Part shown: in pieces, positions 9,865-20,400 of the stretch
How the letters are laid out: each line of letters starts with the position of its first letter
Numbering within the stretch: the first letter of the stretch is position 1
Assembly (NCBI RefSeq): GCF_000243115.2
Contig: NZ_CP007035.1
Span: 3,100,001-3,164,000 of the forward strand
Origin: Niabella soli DSM 19437
Lineage (GTDB): Bacteria > Bacteroidota > Bacteroidia > Chitinophagales > Chitinophagaceae
Length of the DNA stretch: 64,000 bases
Direction: 5' to 3'
Translations under genes and position numbers: made by a program
Notes under the pieces: model-generated
Database searches by the model: none
The model's input: the letters and a program-made list of their open reading frames with translations, nothing else
What the model was told of the DNA's origin: nothing

Positions 9865-11415
9865 ATGTTCATGAAAATTATTACTCGTTATACATTATTC
9901 GCAATATCATTTCTGATGCTTTGGGGCTGTACGAAAAAGTTTGATGCAATCAATACAAACCCTAACTCATCATTGGATTCCAGGGCAGACTGGCTGGCCA
10001 CTTCAATGCTCAATTCTGTCACCGCCGGTGATATCAGCAGTACCAAAAGTTTTATGCAACCTTTCATGCTTGGGAAATATATCTTATGGTCAGAAGATCA
10101 GGAATCTTATCAGTATAATTCTCTTGGTCAGGCAGGCTTTGGCAGAATCGTTGTCTTAAGAAATGTAGCGCCTATGCTGAAATATGCAAAGACATTGGGT
10201 GATCCGGCGCAATATTCTTCTTACCTGGGATTAGCACATTTTCTGAGAGCATGGCAGTTTTTCCAAACAACCATGCAGGTAGGCGATATTCCCTACACCG
10301 ATGCATTAAAAGGAGAAACTGATAAGGACGTGAGGCCGGCATACGATGCGCAAAAAACGGTATTCCTCGGCATTCTGAAAGAGTTGGATCAGGCAGACAG
10401 TGCCTTTGCGAACGGTGGCACTTTTGCCGGTGATTTTATTTACAATGGAAGTGCCGCCAAATGGCGCAGGCTTTCCAATAGCTTTCAACTTTACGTTCTG
10501 ATGAATTTATACAAGAAAACGAATGACAATGACCTAAACGTTATTCAAAGATTCAAGGACGTTGCATCCCGCCCGCTAATGCAAAGCTACGCCGATAATT
10601 TTGCGGTTACATATATCGATGCAAAAGGCTCCAGCTATCCCTGGAGTAAAACTTCAAAACAAAACAACAGTTTTACTATTTATCCGATGGTTTCCTCAAC
10701 GTTGATTGATTCATTGAAAGCCAATAATGACCGGAGATTATTTTATTACGCTGAACCATCTGATTCTTTAAAAAAGAAAGGTTTTACAGCAGATAACTTT
10801 AATTCATATCTTGGGATTGAGCCGTCTGACGCTTATTCCAAAACCACAGCAAGCCGCTCTAACGGCGCCTTTTCAGACGTGAATAAACGTTATGTAGACT
10901 TGTACAATGCCGAGCCGGTGGGCCTGTTTAATTATTGGGATCAGCAGTTCATCCTAGCAGAAGCTACAGTAAGAGGTTGGATAACTGGTGGCACGGCGCA
11001 GAGTTATTATGCCGCAGGTATCCAGAGCTCTATGAATTTCCTGGCAAACTTTACGCCAGCAAACTACACACATGGAATGGCGATGGACCCTGCCTACATT
11101 ACTGCTTATCCGGCAACCGTTGCCCTCACCGGCACTGCCGAAAACCAGATAAAGCAGATCATCACTCAAAAATTCCTTGCAGGGTTTCTCCAGGGAGCAG
11201 ATTATAATGCCTGGTACGAGTTCAGGAGAACGGGGTACCCGCTGTTTAAGTTGAATACCTCCACTAATCTGAATACCCCCAGTAACCAGTTCCCAGTAAG
11301 ATGGACCTATCCACAAACGGAGCTCAACAACAACGCAGCCAATTACAAAACAGCCATTCAATCTCAATATAGTGGTATTGATGATGTGAATCAGGTGATG
11401 TGGCTATTAAAGTAG
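9865..11415 (+). CDS. SusD/RagB lipoprotein (SusD_2 type)
   Basis: The product has 516 residues. Its signal peptide ends in lipobox LWGC, so it should be a surface lipoprotein. The mature start KKFDAINTNPNSS and the helical TPR-like body match the SusD_2 branch (Susd and RagB outer-membrane lipoprotein) rather than classical SusD. ATG at 9871 (MKIITRY) is an equally good start. It pairs with the SusC immediately upstream. SusD_2 proteins are often found with SusC proteins handling peptides or unknown substrates, so a glycan substrate should not be assumed. Confidence 0.9.
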   Translation: MFMKIITRYTLFAISFLMLWGCTKKFDAINTNPNSSLDSRADWLATSMLNSVTAGDISSTKSFMQPFMLGKYILWSEDQESYQYNSLGQAGFGRIVVLRNVAPMLKYAKTLGDPAQYSSYLGLAHFLRAWQFFQTTMQVGDIPYTDALKGETDKDVRPAYDAQKTVFLGILKELDQADSAFANGGTFAGDFIYNGSAAKWRRLSNSFQLYVLMNLYKKTNDNDLNVIQRFKDVASRPLMQSYADNFAVTYIDAKGSSYPWSKTSKQNNSFTIYPMVSSTLIDSLKANNDRRLFYYAEPSDSLKKKGFTADNFNSYLGIEPSDAYSKTTASRSNGAFSDVNKRYVDLYNAEPVGLFNYWDQQFILAEATVRGWITGGTAQSYYAAGIQSSMNFLANFTPANYTHGMAMDPAYITAYPATVALTGTAENQIKQIITQKFLAGFLQGADYNAWYEFRRTGYPLFKLNTSTNLNTPSNQFPVRWTYPQTELNNNAANYKTAIQSQYSGIDDVNQVMWLLK

Positions 11416-11446
11416 ATTCAATCGAGCCATAAACAAGTTCTTTTTT

Positions 11447-11473
11447 CGGGCGGTGATCACAAGTCGCCGCCCG
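11447..11473 (+). terminator. Strong GC hairpin after susD
   Basis: CGGGCGGTGA (11447-11456) pairs along ten positions (one G-U) with TCGCCGCCCG (11464-11473) around a seven-base loop, and flanking ACAAG/CTTGT can extend it. Only a weak U-rich tail (CTTGTTTAT) follows. It may attenuate read-through from susC-susD into the phospholipase gene. Confidence 0.4.
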
Positions 11474-11492
11474 CTTGTTTATATACTATATG

Positions 11493-11518
11493 TGATGTAC
11501 ATTGTACGTCGTACATCA
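11493..11518. promoter_or_regulatory. Inverted repeat upstream of phospholipase C
   Basis: TGATGTAC (11493-11500) and GTACATCA (11511-11518) are perfect inverted arms separated by ten bases that themselves contain GTAC. The element sits 31 bases before the phospholipase start. It could be an operator or a relic of a dispersed repeat. Confidence 0.3.
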
Positions 11519-11549
11519 GACATTCGTAAATCATTAAATTTCCTATACC

Positions 11550-14093
11550 ATGCCCATAGATTTCTCCCGAAGGGATTTTTTAAAAAATACCGGTCTGCTC
11601 GCCGGCGGTGCAGGCGTTTTTTCCACCCTCCCGGCATCCATACAAAAAGCCCTGGCCATCAATCCGGCTAAAGGATCCGGTTTTGAAGATGCCGAGCATA
11701 TTGTGTTGCTGATGCAGGAGAACCGCTCGTTCGACCATTGTTTTGGTTCCTTAAAAGGCGTTCGGGGGTTTAACGACCCGCGGGTTTTAAAACTCGCGAA
11801 CGGCAGCCCTGTATGGTTGCAGACCGATCAGAAAAAAAACAGCTATCTCCCCTTCCGGCTCAATATGCAGCAAACAAAGATCACCTGGATGGGCGGCCTG
11901 CCCCACTCCTGGAAAGACCAGGTGGATGCACGTAATAAAGGACAATACGATCAATGGCTGATCGCCAAAAAAACAGGGTACAAAGGCTTTGAAGGACAAC
12001 CCATGACGATGGGCTATTATACCCGTGAAGACATTCCTTTTAACTATGCCCTGGCTGATGCCTTCACCGTTTGCGATCAGCATTTTTGCTCTTCTTTAAC
12101 CGGTACCACACCCAATCGCCTGTATTTCTGGACTGGTGCACTGCGGAAGGACGGGGCGGCACAAAACCCTGCTTTGGTGCGTAATGAAGAATCGGATTAT
12201 GGCGCTGAATCGGAATGGAAGACAATACCTGAATTATTGCAGGATAATGGCATCAGTTGGAAGGTATACCAGAATGAGATCAGCCTCCCTTCGGGTCTTG
12301 ATGGCGACGCCGATGCCTGGCTAAGCAATTTTACGGATAACCCGCTGGAATGGTTTACGCAATTTAAAGTACGCCGCTCCACCAAATATGAAAGTTACCT
12401 GGTACAGCACCTGGCCCTGTTGGATAAGAAGCTGACCGGGCTGGAACAACAGGCAACACAACATCCGGAAGATCCCAAAAAACAAAAAGCGCTCGACGAA
12501 ATGCGCAGGCAAAAAAAATACAAAACAGCCGAGCTGGAACGCTGCCGTAAAGAACTGGCTACTCCGCTCAGCGACTATGACCAGGTACTACATAACAATG
12601 CTTTTGCCATCAATGATTTTGACCCCGATTATCGCCACACCGAAACATTCGAATACAACGACCATGGCCAGCAACGGAAGATGCAGGTACCCAAATCGGA
12701 TGTGCTGGCCAATTTCCGCAAAGATGTAAAAGAAGGGAAACTGCCTGCCGTTTCCTGGCTGGTAGCCCCGCAGTATTTTTCCGATCATCCTTCTGCACCC
12801 TGGTTTGGCGCCTGGTATGTTTCAGAAGTGTTAGATATACTAACACACAATGAAGACCTTTGGAAAAAAACGATCTTTATTCTTACCTATGATGAAAATG
12901 ATGGTTATTTTGATCATGTGCCACCCTTTACGGCACCGGACTACCGCAATCCGGCCACGGGCGCGGTGTCAGCAGGAATTAAAAACATTGATAAGGAATT
13001 TGTAACAATGGATGATGAGCTCCGGCAAAAGGGCATACAAAAAAATAATGCCCGTGAAGGGTCCATTGGTTTGGGCTATCGCGTGCCTTTTGTAGTGGCC
13101 AGTCCTTGGACAAGAGGCGGCTATGTAAACTCCCAACTATTTGACCACACTTCTGTAGTGCAGTTCATTGAAAATTTTGCCTCCCGCAAAACAGGCAAAA
13201 AAATACAGATCTCCAATATGTCTGAATGGCGGCGGGCCGTTTGCGGCGACCTGTCTTCCGTTTTCCGGCCCTATAACGGCGAACCCATCCGGCAGCCTGA
13301 ATTTTTAAAACGGAACGCTTACCTGCAGCGTATTGATGAGGCAAAATATCGCCCCATTCCAAAGGACATCCGGCCGCTTGCTACAGGTGAAATTGAAACC
13401 CTGCAAGCTGATTTTAAAAAGACTGCTGCTTATTTCAAACAGGAACCGGGAGCTAAGCCTTCCAATGCACTTCCTTATGAACTTTATGCCGATGGCAACC
13501 TGGATGAAACCAAACAAAATATGCTCATCCGGCTCGAAGCGGGCACCGGTTTTTTTAAACGCCGGTCAATGGGCAGCCCCTTCTCTTTATATGCTTACCT
13601 GCCCTATGCGGATATCAACGGTCAGAAAATTATTAACCGCAACTGGTCGCTTTCCGTGGCTGCTGGTGAAAAGCTGGAATATAAGATCCCGTTAAATGGA
13701 TTTGAAGGAACCGCTTATCACCTGGCGCTGTTTGGCCCCAACGGGTTTTACCGGGAGTTGAAAGGGCATTCAGGGGAAGAGCTTATTACGGTAACTTTCG
13801 GGTACCGGAACAGCCCCGATAAAAAATTTGGACAAGCACAGGTAACGATTCACAATCATTCAGCAAAGCAGCAACAGGTAACCATAAAAGATAACAGTTA
13901 CGGGCAACAAGGCATTCAAAAAAGCATTGGCCCAAACGCCGCTGTTACGCTTATTCTTTCACTGGAAAAAAGTTATGGATGGTATGATTGCTCCGTCTTC
14001 TTACAATCTGATCAACGCTTTGAACGAAAATTTGCAGGGAGAGTAGAAAACGGAAAGGAATCTTTTAGTGATCCTCTGTTATCGGGGCGGTAA
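11550..14093 (+). CDS. Tat-exported phospholipase C, phosphocholine-specific type
   Basis: This 847-residue protein opens with a twin-arginine signal (FSRRDFLKN, then a hydrophobic stretch), as usual for bacterial non-haemolytic/haemolytic phospholipases C. The catalytic phosphoesterase domain begins at EHIVLLMQENRSFDHCFGSL (around residue 48), whose Glu-Asn and Asp-His residues are metal and active-site positions in the family. FILTYDENDGYFDHVPPF (around residue 445) and YRVPFVVASPW are further signature segments. Two small C-terminal beta domains, the bacterial PLC C-terminal type, occupy about residues 640-840. The enzyme splits phosphatidylcholine or sphingomyelin to release phosphocholine. 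It lies 134 bases after the SusC/SusD pair on the same strand, suggesting a link to lipid or phosphate scavenging. That link is inferred. Confidence 0.92.
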   Translation: MPIDFSRRDFLKNTGLLAGGAGVFSTLPASIQKALAINPAKGSGFEDAEHIVLLMQENRSFDHCFGSLKGVRGFNDPRVLKLANGSPVWLQTDQKKNSYLPFRLNMQQTKITWMGGLPHSWKDQVDARNKGQYDQWLIAKKTGYKGFEGQPMTMGYYTREDIPFNYALADAFTVCDQHFCSSLTGTTPNRLYFWTGALRKDGAAQNPALVRNEESDYGAESEWKTIPELLQDNGISWKVYQNEISLPSGLDGDADAWLSNFTDNPLEWFTQFKVRRSTKYESYLVQHLALLDKKLTGLEQQATQHPEDPKKQKALDEMRRQKKYKTAELERCRKELATPLSDYDQVLHNNAFAINDFDPDYRHTETFEYNDHGQQRKMQVPKSDVLANFRKDVKEGKLPAVSWLVAPQYFSDHPSAPWFGAWYVSEVLDILTHNEDLWKKTIFILTYDENDGYFDHVPPFTAPDYRNPATGAVSAGIKNIDKEFVTMDDELRQKGIQKNNAREGSIGLGYRVPFVVASPWTRGGYVNSQLFDHTSVVQFIENFASRKTGKKIQISNMSEWRRAVCGDLSSVFRPYNGEPIRQPEFLKRNAYLQRIDEAKYRPIPKDIRPLATGEIETLQADFKKTAAYFKQEPGAKPSNALPYELYADGNLDETKQNMLIRLEAGTGFFKRRSMGSPFSLYAYLPYADINGQKIINRNWSLSVAAGEKLEYKIPLNGFEGTAYHLALFGPNGFYRELKGHSGEELITVTFGYRNSPDKKFGQAQVTIHNHSAKQQQVTIKDNSYGQQGIQKSIGPNAAVTLILSLEKSYGWYDCSVFLQSDQRFERKFAGRVENGKESFSDPLLSGR

Positions 14094-14095
14094 TC

Positions 14096-14157
14096 AATAG
14101 CCGGGAAGATGAGAAGCTATGCTCTATTTTACCGCCTTCCCGTCCCTCCCGGCTATT
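14096..14157. terminator. Bidirectional terminator-like inverted repeat
   Basis: AATAGCCGGGA (14096-14106) and TCCCGGCTATT (14147-14157) are a perfect 11-base inverted repeat. A second possible stem (GGGAAG with CTTCCC) lies inside. It fills the gap between the convergent phospholipase and Crp-type genes, the expected place for a shared terminator, though no U-run follows. Confidence 0.5.
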
Positions 14158-14160
14158 ATC

Positions 14161-14739
14161 CTATTTCTTTACCGGCTGCTTCAGCATCTTGCTTAAAAAC
14201 TCCGGTGTAATACCAATATAAGAAGCCACGTATTTTTGAGGAAGACAGGTAATTAACGAAGGGTATTGACTGCAGAAATTATTATAGCGTTCTTTGGCGC
14301 TAAGACTTAGTGCATCAATAACGCGGTGTTGCTGGGCCGCCAGCGATCGCTCCGAAAGTATCCGGAAAAAGCGGTCAAGCATTGGAACGGTATCATACAA
14401 TTTCTCCAGGTCCTTCATTGCAATTAGCACTACTTCGCTTTCATCAACTGCATCAATATTTAACGAGGCTGGTGTTTGATCCAGCGAACTGCGCATATCG
14501 CCGATCCACCATCCCGGCGGGGCAAACTGCAAAATATGCTCAAAGCCATTCTCATCTATTGAATAGCTCCTCAGGCACCCCTCCGCAACAAATACAAGCG
14601 AGCGTTGCACTTCTCCCTCCTGGAGGAAAAAATCTTTTTTCTTGATGGTTTTGTACTTGCATACCGCGAGGATATTGTCTACCGCAGCAGCATCCAGGGC
14701 AACCAGCTTTTCAATATTCCGGATCAATGCATTGCTCAT
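14161..14739 (-). CDS. Crp/Fnr-family transcriptional regulator
   Basis: This 192-residue protein has an N-terminal cyclic-nucleotide-binding-type beta-barrel (FFLQEGEVQRSLVFVAEGCL, then FAPPGWWIGDM) and a dimerisation helix. A short C-terminal helix-turn-helix follows (LPQKYVASYIGITPEFLSKML). It is the compact type common in Bacteroidota, in which the nucleotide-binding residues are poorly conserved, so the ligand is unknown. The start ATG at 14739 fits the family. It is transcribed toward the phospholipase gene and separated from it by a terminator-like repeat. No target is evident. Confidence 0.88.
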   Translation of the reverse strand: MSNALIRNIEKLVALDAAAVDNILAVCKYKTIKKKDFFLQEGEVQRSLVFVAEGCLRSYSIDENGFEHILQFAPPGWWIGDMRSSLDQTPASLNIDAVDESEVVLIAMKDLEKLYDTVPMLDRFFRILSERSLAAQQHRVIDALSLSAKERYNNFCSQYPSLITCLPQKYVASYIGITPEFLSKMLKQPVKK

Positions 14740-15108
14740 AGCGCTAAAGATACATTAAAAGCAACTATCCGGCCGCAGCTACCACTCCATGGGTGCATAA
14801 CATTTTTGCTTAGGGTGGTCAGTTTCTGTGCTCCGCAGGAGCATCCGTGTCTATAGCATTTATATCATTTTTAACCGGGACTCCTGCAGAGTCCCGTGTT
14901 CATTTGAATACCAGGCATAAGAGCGCGTTGGTCCTGACAACTTTTTTACGCGGCTTCTATGGAGCCATGTCCCCTAAAACCACCTTTTTCTATAAACACG
15001 CAGCACCTCCGGCGCTAATGGCCCGGCAGGCGGGCATCCCGGTAAAACGAAAGGCTGCACTCCCCACGAATAAAGCGTTAGTTACTTCACGAGAAGGATC
15101 AATAAAAG
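14740..15108. repeat. Gene-free region with several short hairpins
   Basis: No convincing gene is present. Four perfect or near-perfect hairpins lie close together: GCTCC/GGAGC (14830-14842), GGGACTC/GAGTCCC (14877-14895), GGCTTC/GGAGCC (14952-14966, one G-U) and GCCCG/CGGGC (15021-15035). The recurring text (CCGCAGGAGC, ACTCCTGCAGAGT, TATGGAGCC) looks like decayed copies of one dispersed palindromic element. Confidence 0.45.
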
Positions 15109-17454
15109 TTATACTACCACTCCCACCCGTATAGCCCTTAACCCGGAAACCCCTTGCAGCTCCTCCAGTTCCAAAAATTCAAGATCATTATCCAGAAGTC
15201 CTTCATTCTGCAGGTAACTGATATAGCCTTTATATTCATCGGCTTCGTTCCGGTTAAAATATACCAGCGCAATTTTCCCGGGCTGTGTTAAGCGTTCCAT
15301 GGTATTTTTTATATGCACTTTATCAATGCGTTTCTTTACGATCTGGTAACGGATATTGTAGCTGCCTTCCACATCAAATTTTCTTTCATCCGGCCGGAAC
15401 GCAATATCAATGGGTACCGATCGTATAAAGATCAGTTGCGTGGTTTCCAGGGCATGCTCCATGGCGGGGCAAAGAGACCCGATTATGCGGGCAATCTCCG
15501 CCATAACCCGCAATTGCCAAAGCCTGATATTCTTTAAATACAACGGATCAAAAGCCCGTTGCGGTGCAATAGATTGCCCGATATAAATATCATACTCCAG
15601 GCCGTCGGTACGAAACTTTTCGAAGTAAGCAGGATATAATTTTTGAAGCTCTGCATTAAACTCTTCCAATTGCTGACTGATCACCGTATTAATCGCTTTC
15701 ATGGAGCTTTCCAGCGCACGTCGGTTCTTAAATGCGTCGCCAGCCGCTTCGTTAATAGTGGCAAAATAATGCTCAACAGATTCTTTTAACTCCGGGTGGC
15801 TGACCACTACGTGTTTCAACAGCGGTTCTGCCTCCTGTTCCAGGAACTCGCTCAGCAATACCGAATCATAATCGCTAAAATAGTCGTCAATGGTGCCCAA
15901 CCATTTTTTGCATTTGAAGATCATTTCATCGATCAGCAAAATACCGGTTTTATCTTTTGCCCGGGCTAATAAGCCCAGCATCAGTTCCAACTGATAACGG
16001 AGGTCCAATACCAATGCCTTGTTGCGTTCGATGGTAGAGTTCCGGATGTCTACCGCCCCGTATAACGGGTATACGTGTGAAAATCTGATTTTTTCAATGA
16101 TCGGTTTTTTGGGTGCGTGATGGTTATCTCTTAAATAATGCCAGGCCACCTCTTTAAACTTCCATTGTACTGCCGGTTGCAAAGCGGTAAATTTATCCAT
16201 AATGACGCTGTCAACAGCAGTATTGAATTCGTCTACGGTATTTTGAAGCAATTGCGCCACAATCGGCAATATGGGTCGCAGCTTCACCAGCCGGTTCTGC
16301 GTTAGCTGGTCCTTTTCCAGGCTGTATACCTCCAGTGCGCCCGCCACTTTATTGCTGTGATAAACGGGCAGCAGCGCGTACGACTGAATACCGGCCGCCT
16401 GCAGGTATCCCTCTATCACCTTATATTTTCCCGAAAACTCGTTCTCGCCAAAGATCACTGTCTTAGGATGATTCAGATAGCTTTCTGCAAAGCTGAGCAG
16501 GGTTTGCTCCTGGCCCTTTTCATTTTTTGCATCCCATAATACAGTAGTACCGCTATCTTCTCCGGAAAAAACCAACCGGTCGTTCACCCGCAAATTAGGC
16601 AGCAGGCCAAATTCAATTTTCGAAGACCCTAAAAGCGATTTCAGCGACTCAATGATCTGGTCATTATACCCGGCATCGGTATGCCCGTTCCGGTTCAGGG
16701 TAAGGCTTTTAATATTTTCAACCGATTGTTCTTCGGTTACATCTTCAATGGTAATAATTCCAAACCCCCTGAAAGCAAACAGGTTCAAGGGCAATTCCTG
16801 CAGCCCTTTTTCCCAGTCGAAATCTTCGTTGCGGATCTCGTTGGCCCAGGCCGCCATTTTAAGCTCCGGCAGCGGTCCTTTAACCTCCACTTCCACAAAA
16901 CGGGTATCAATATTGATCCGGAAATACTTGGCAAGCCCTTCTTCCTGAAAATTTACAGAATGGGTAAGCTCCAGACTTGGTGAATAAGGCTGATCAAATA
17001 CTTTGGAAAAAATGATGGTATAAATGAATTGCAGGCGTTGCTGTATCATTTCGGCCGTAGGCATTGCTGCTTCTTTACACTCATCCATGGCGCCCGCGCT
17101 CTTTCTTATAAGATCATAAAAAGCTTCCGTACCAAAAAAGATGACCGGGTCTATCGGAACACAGAGCCCCCACAAATTAACGCCTTCATCATCAAGGGGT
17201 GGCTGCAAAAGATTATATAGCAGTTCCAGTTCTTCCTGGAAATATTTTATTTCATCAAGCGGGATGCTTTCTTTTAAATGTTTGTTGGATAAAAACTTAT
17301 TCAACACATATTCAAAAAAGCCTTTTTTTACCGACCCTGTTGCAGCGATCCGCTGTTCCAGGTAATTCAAAAAACGATTAAAGGAAAGCTGTACATCCAG
17401 GCCTCCTATTCTTTTACCCGTCTTCGCTGCAAGGTCAAATAATTCGTACTGCAT
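15109..17454 (-). CDS. GAF-like domain protein, function unknown
   Basis: The product is a 781-residue cytoplasmic protein with no signal peptide or clear membrane helix. The segment around residues 270-415 (LVFSGEDSGTTVLWDAKNEK, IFGENEFSGKYKVIEGYL, SYALLPVYHSNKVAGALEVY) has the strand pattern and conserved 'lPv...vaGalev' ending of GAF domains, which bind small ligands. The rest is mostly helical and I do not recognise it. SHVYPLYGAVDIRNST near residue 460 looks conserved in such proteins. It is the last gene of a tightly packed minus-strand unit, four bases after the metallophosphatase gene, suggesting a shared signalling or phosphate-related role. The domain call is moderate and the function is open. 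Confidence 0.6.
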   Translation of the reverse strand: MQYELFDLAAKTGKRIGGLDVQLSFNRFLNYLEQRIAATGSVKKGFFEYVLNKFLSNKHLKESIPLDEIKYFQEELELLYNLLQPPLDDEGVNLWGLCVPIDPVIFFGTEAFYDLIRKSAGAMDECKEAAMPTAEMIQQRLQFIYTIIFSKVFDQPYSPSLELTHSVNFQEEGLAKYFRINIDTRFVEVEVKGPLPELKMAAWANEIRNEDFDWEKGLQELPLNLFAFRGFGIITIEDVTEEQSVENIKSLTLNRNGHTDAGYNDQIIESLKSLLGSSKIEFGLLPNLRVNDRLVFSGEDSGTTVLWDAKNEKGQEQTLLSFAESYLNHPKTVIFGENEFSGKYKVIEGYLQAAGIQSYALLPVYHSNKVAGALEVYSLEKDQLTQNRLVKLRPILPIVAQLLQNTVDEFNTAVDSVIMDKFTALQPAVQWKFKEVAWHYLRDNHHAPKKPIIEKIRFSHVYPLYGAVDIRNSTIERNKALVLDLRYQLELMLGLLARAKDKTGILLIDEMIFKCKKWLGTIDDYFSDYDSVLLSEFLEQEAEPLLKHVVVSHPELKESVEHYFATINEAAGDAFKNRRALESSMKAINTVISQQLEEFNAELQKLYPAYFEKFRTDGLEYDIYIGQSIAPQRAFDPLYLKNIRLWQLRVMAEIARIIGSLCPAMEHALETTQLIFIRSVPIDIAFRPDERKFDVEGSYNIRYQIVKKRIDKVHIKNTMERLTQPGKIALVYFNRNEADEYKGYISYLQNEGLLDNDLEFLELEELQGVSGLRAIRVGVVV

Positions 17455-17458
17455 TTTA

Positions 17459-20400
17459 TTAAAATCTAAATCCTAAAGAAACATAAGGAAGCCATCCTTC
17501 CTTTGAATACCCGGCCAGCACCTGTACCACAAAGAGCTGGGCCGGCGAAAAATAAACACCCCCTCCCACACCGGTATGGATCGTGTTACTGTTATATCCT
17601 TTTGCCCATACCTTTCCGGCATCAAAAAAGCCAGCGAGGCCTAACTGCCCCGGTAATATATAGCTGGCGATATCCAATAATTTAACTCGCACCCTGAAAT
17701 TGTTGTAAAGTAACTGTTCCCCCGCAAACCGGTACTGGCGGAACCCTAATAAATTATCCTGTCCGCCCAAAAACAACGATTGATAAAAAGGAGCATTGCC
17801 AAAAGTGGCGCCCCCGCCCAACCGGTCCGAAATAACAAAAACGCCCCGGGGGTCCAGCTTTTTATAAACCGACATTTCTGTAGTGGCCTGCGCAAAATTT
17901 CGGGAGTATGCATTCAATCCTTTAAAACCCTGGATGGTTATATTAAAATAGCCCCCGGAGCTGGGCAGCAACCGGTTATTACGCGCGTCTTTTGTGTAGG
18001 CAAGATGAACGCCTGTATAATATTTCGTATTACTGATGGTACTACTGTCATAGGAACGAACAAAAGACGGGGTCGTTATTAAGCGGCCGGCATTATCATC
18101 CTGATCCAATGAGTACATTTGAAAAAGTGGCGCTATACTAAAGGAAGCGCCGCCGTCTTTTCTCCACCGCAACTGGGGCATTACCTCTAATAAGGTAAAC
18201 CTGCTGCGATAATAACGGATCCCCTTGTTTTTATCATACTCCGTATTGTTGCCCAGGCCAAAAAAGTTCTGGGTATTATCGGGTGCGTAAAGCTGTGCAT
18301 TGACCACCATATCGGCCTTGCCCAGTGCATGCAGCCATTCGCTTTTGATTCCGAAATGATAGGCTCCTGTAGAAAAGGCATGCCTGAAAGATAATTCCTG
18401 CAGATTGCCATAGGGCGTTTTTCTGAAACTCTGATTGATAAAACGAACGCTGAGACCCAGCATCAGTCCATCATCCCGGTTAATAGCAACGTTGGGCAGG
18501 TACTGTGTTCTGTTATACAAATTCGTGGGTAGATAAGAGGTGTTGGCGCTGTCGCTACGCAAATGCGCCCAAACCTTTCCACTATCGCCATTTATCGTTA
18601 CCCCCTTATTCTTGCCATAAATACGGATATGTTTTTTGCTGTTTTCCACCAGGTAATCCTTCGAATCTTTCTGGCCCACAATACGCAGCTTTATGGGCGT
18701 GGTATTCCGGATCACCACGCTATCATCCCCATCGTGAATAAACAGCCGCAGTTCCTTTGTAACTGCAGGGTCAAATACCCGGTGGAATAATTCCTGATCT
18801 GTTTTGCCTGATTTACTGATCTTATGAATCGAAACCAGCAGGCCTCCTTTAGCAGTATCTGTGATCTGTACCCATTCATTTTTATCGGATGTCTGAATAT
18901 CTACAATACGGTTAAAGAACCGGTAATAAGTTGCCATCGCACCGGGAAGATGATCCCTGCGTTCTTTAAATTGTTTTAATAACTGATCATGCCGTATCCG
19001 GTAAGATGATTCGGGTAAACGTTGTAATGCGTCTTCCAGCACCGAATCGGTGATGTTCCCGATAAATGCATTGGTCAATTGCATCCACTGCTCATAGTCA
19101 TATTGATTAAAGAAATTGGCATTGATCTTACTGCCCGCCGTGAAGTATTCGTTTATCTTTTTGATCGTTCCGCCGAAATCATGCAGCCGCGGCATCAGCG
19201 ATCTGCTGGAAGCAATTGCCGGGAATACTCCATCCACAACGTGCAATACCTGGTCACGGTCTCTCGGTACGGGTTCATAACGTTTATTATCCTTCTTATC
19301 TTTTTTATAGGCCCATCGCCATTGATCTTCATGACGATCCCAGTCTCCGATCAATAGATCCAGCAACCGGGCTTTAAAGTAAACGGCTGTATCAACGGTG
19401 TTATCATTATCCTGCTTGAGGGTCTTATACATTTTAGGCGTATTGTCCGATTTGCCCAAGGGTTCCCGTTCCTCCAATAAACAAATACGATCGATAAAAT
19501 CGCCACTATAAATGCCCAGATTTTTATCGGGTGCTACTACCCCTATCACCGGGTTGGTATGGGGTACGCCCGCCGCATTCGCCAGGGGCGGCACAATTAA
19601 TGCTGAGTACGGATGCTGGGCGCTGAGCGCATCCATGATCACATCTTTTGCAAAAGTTTCCCTTACCTGCTCGGGCAACAGGAATTCCATATTCTTGACT
19701 ACATTCCGGAGCACCCATTCTTTTCCCGCAGCATCAACCAGGCGCAATGATTTTGTTTGTAATCCGCCGCCTTGTTGCGTTGGCGTTAATCCCCTGTGCA
19801 ATTGCGATAATTTCAGCACAGGTAATTTCGTATCCGCCGCCCATTCCTTCCGGTAATTTTCTCCAAACCATTTCCGGTGTGCTTTACTCACTTTATCCAG
19901 TTCGGGGGCTGCTTTTACCACCACGCTGTCTTGCTGTAATAACGGAGAATTGTTGAGGGCAGCCTCCAGTTTCGTTTGAGCCACAAAAGGGATCTTATCC
20001 GTATAGGCCTGCGCTATTTTATCATTATCCAGGTAATAATAGGTAAGCCTTAAACTATAGTCCGTTAGCTGGTCAACCATTACAAATCCGCTGCGGGGCG
20101 AGGCAAACCGGCTTCCCTTGCCTTTTTTAACATAGGCATTCTTTGCACCGGCGCCGCTCACAATTTGTATTTGCTGGTTTTGAATGAACTGTAACCCGTG
20201 TTCATGCCCCGCTATATGGATCACATTCTGATTACGGGCAAACACACTGTCCACTTCCGCGATCATTTCTTTGTAGGCCGGGTGCATCTGGTCTTCAGGG
20301 TTCGGTAATGCTGTTCGTAAAAACGGGTATAGAGAACCGATAACCGGCAAAGGGATGTACAGGTTTTTATTAAGATTGGTTAAAGGGAACAAATGATCTT

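Noticed and set aside
14847-15134. Open frame of 95 codons in the gap before the GAF gene
   Set aside because: The translation is low-complexity and runs through several DNA palindromes; no start signal or family resemblance.
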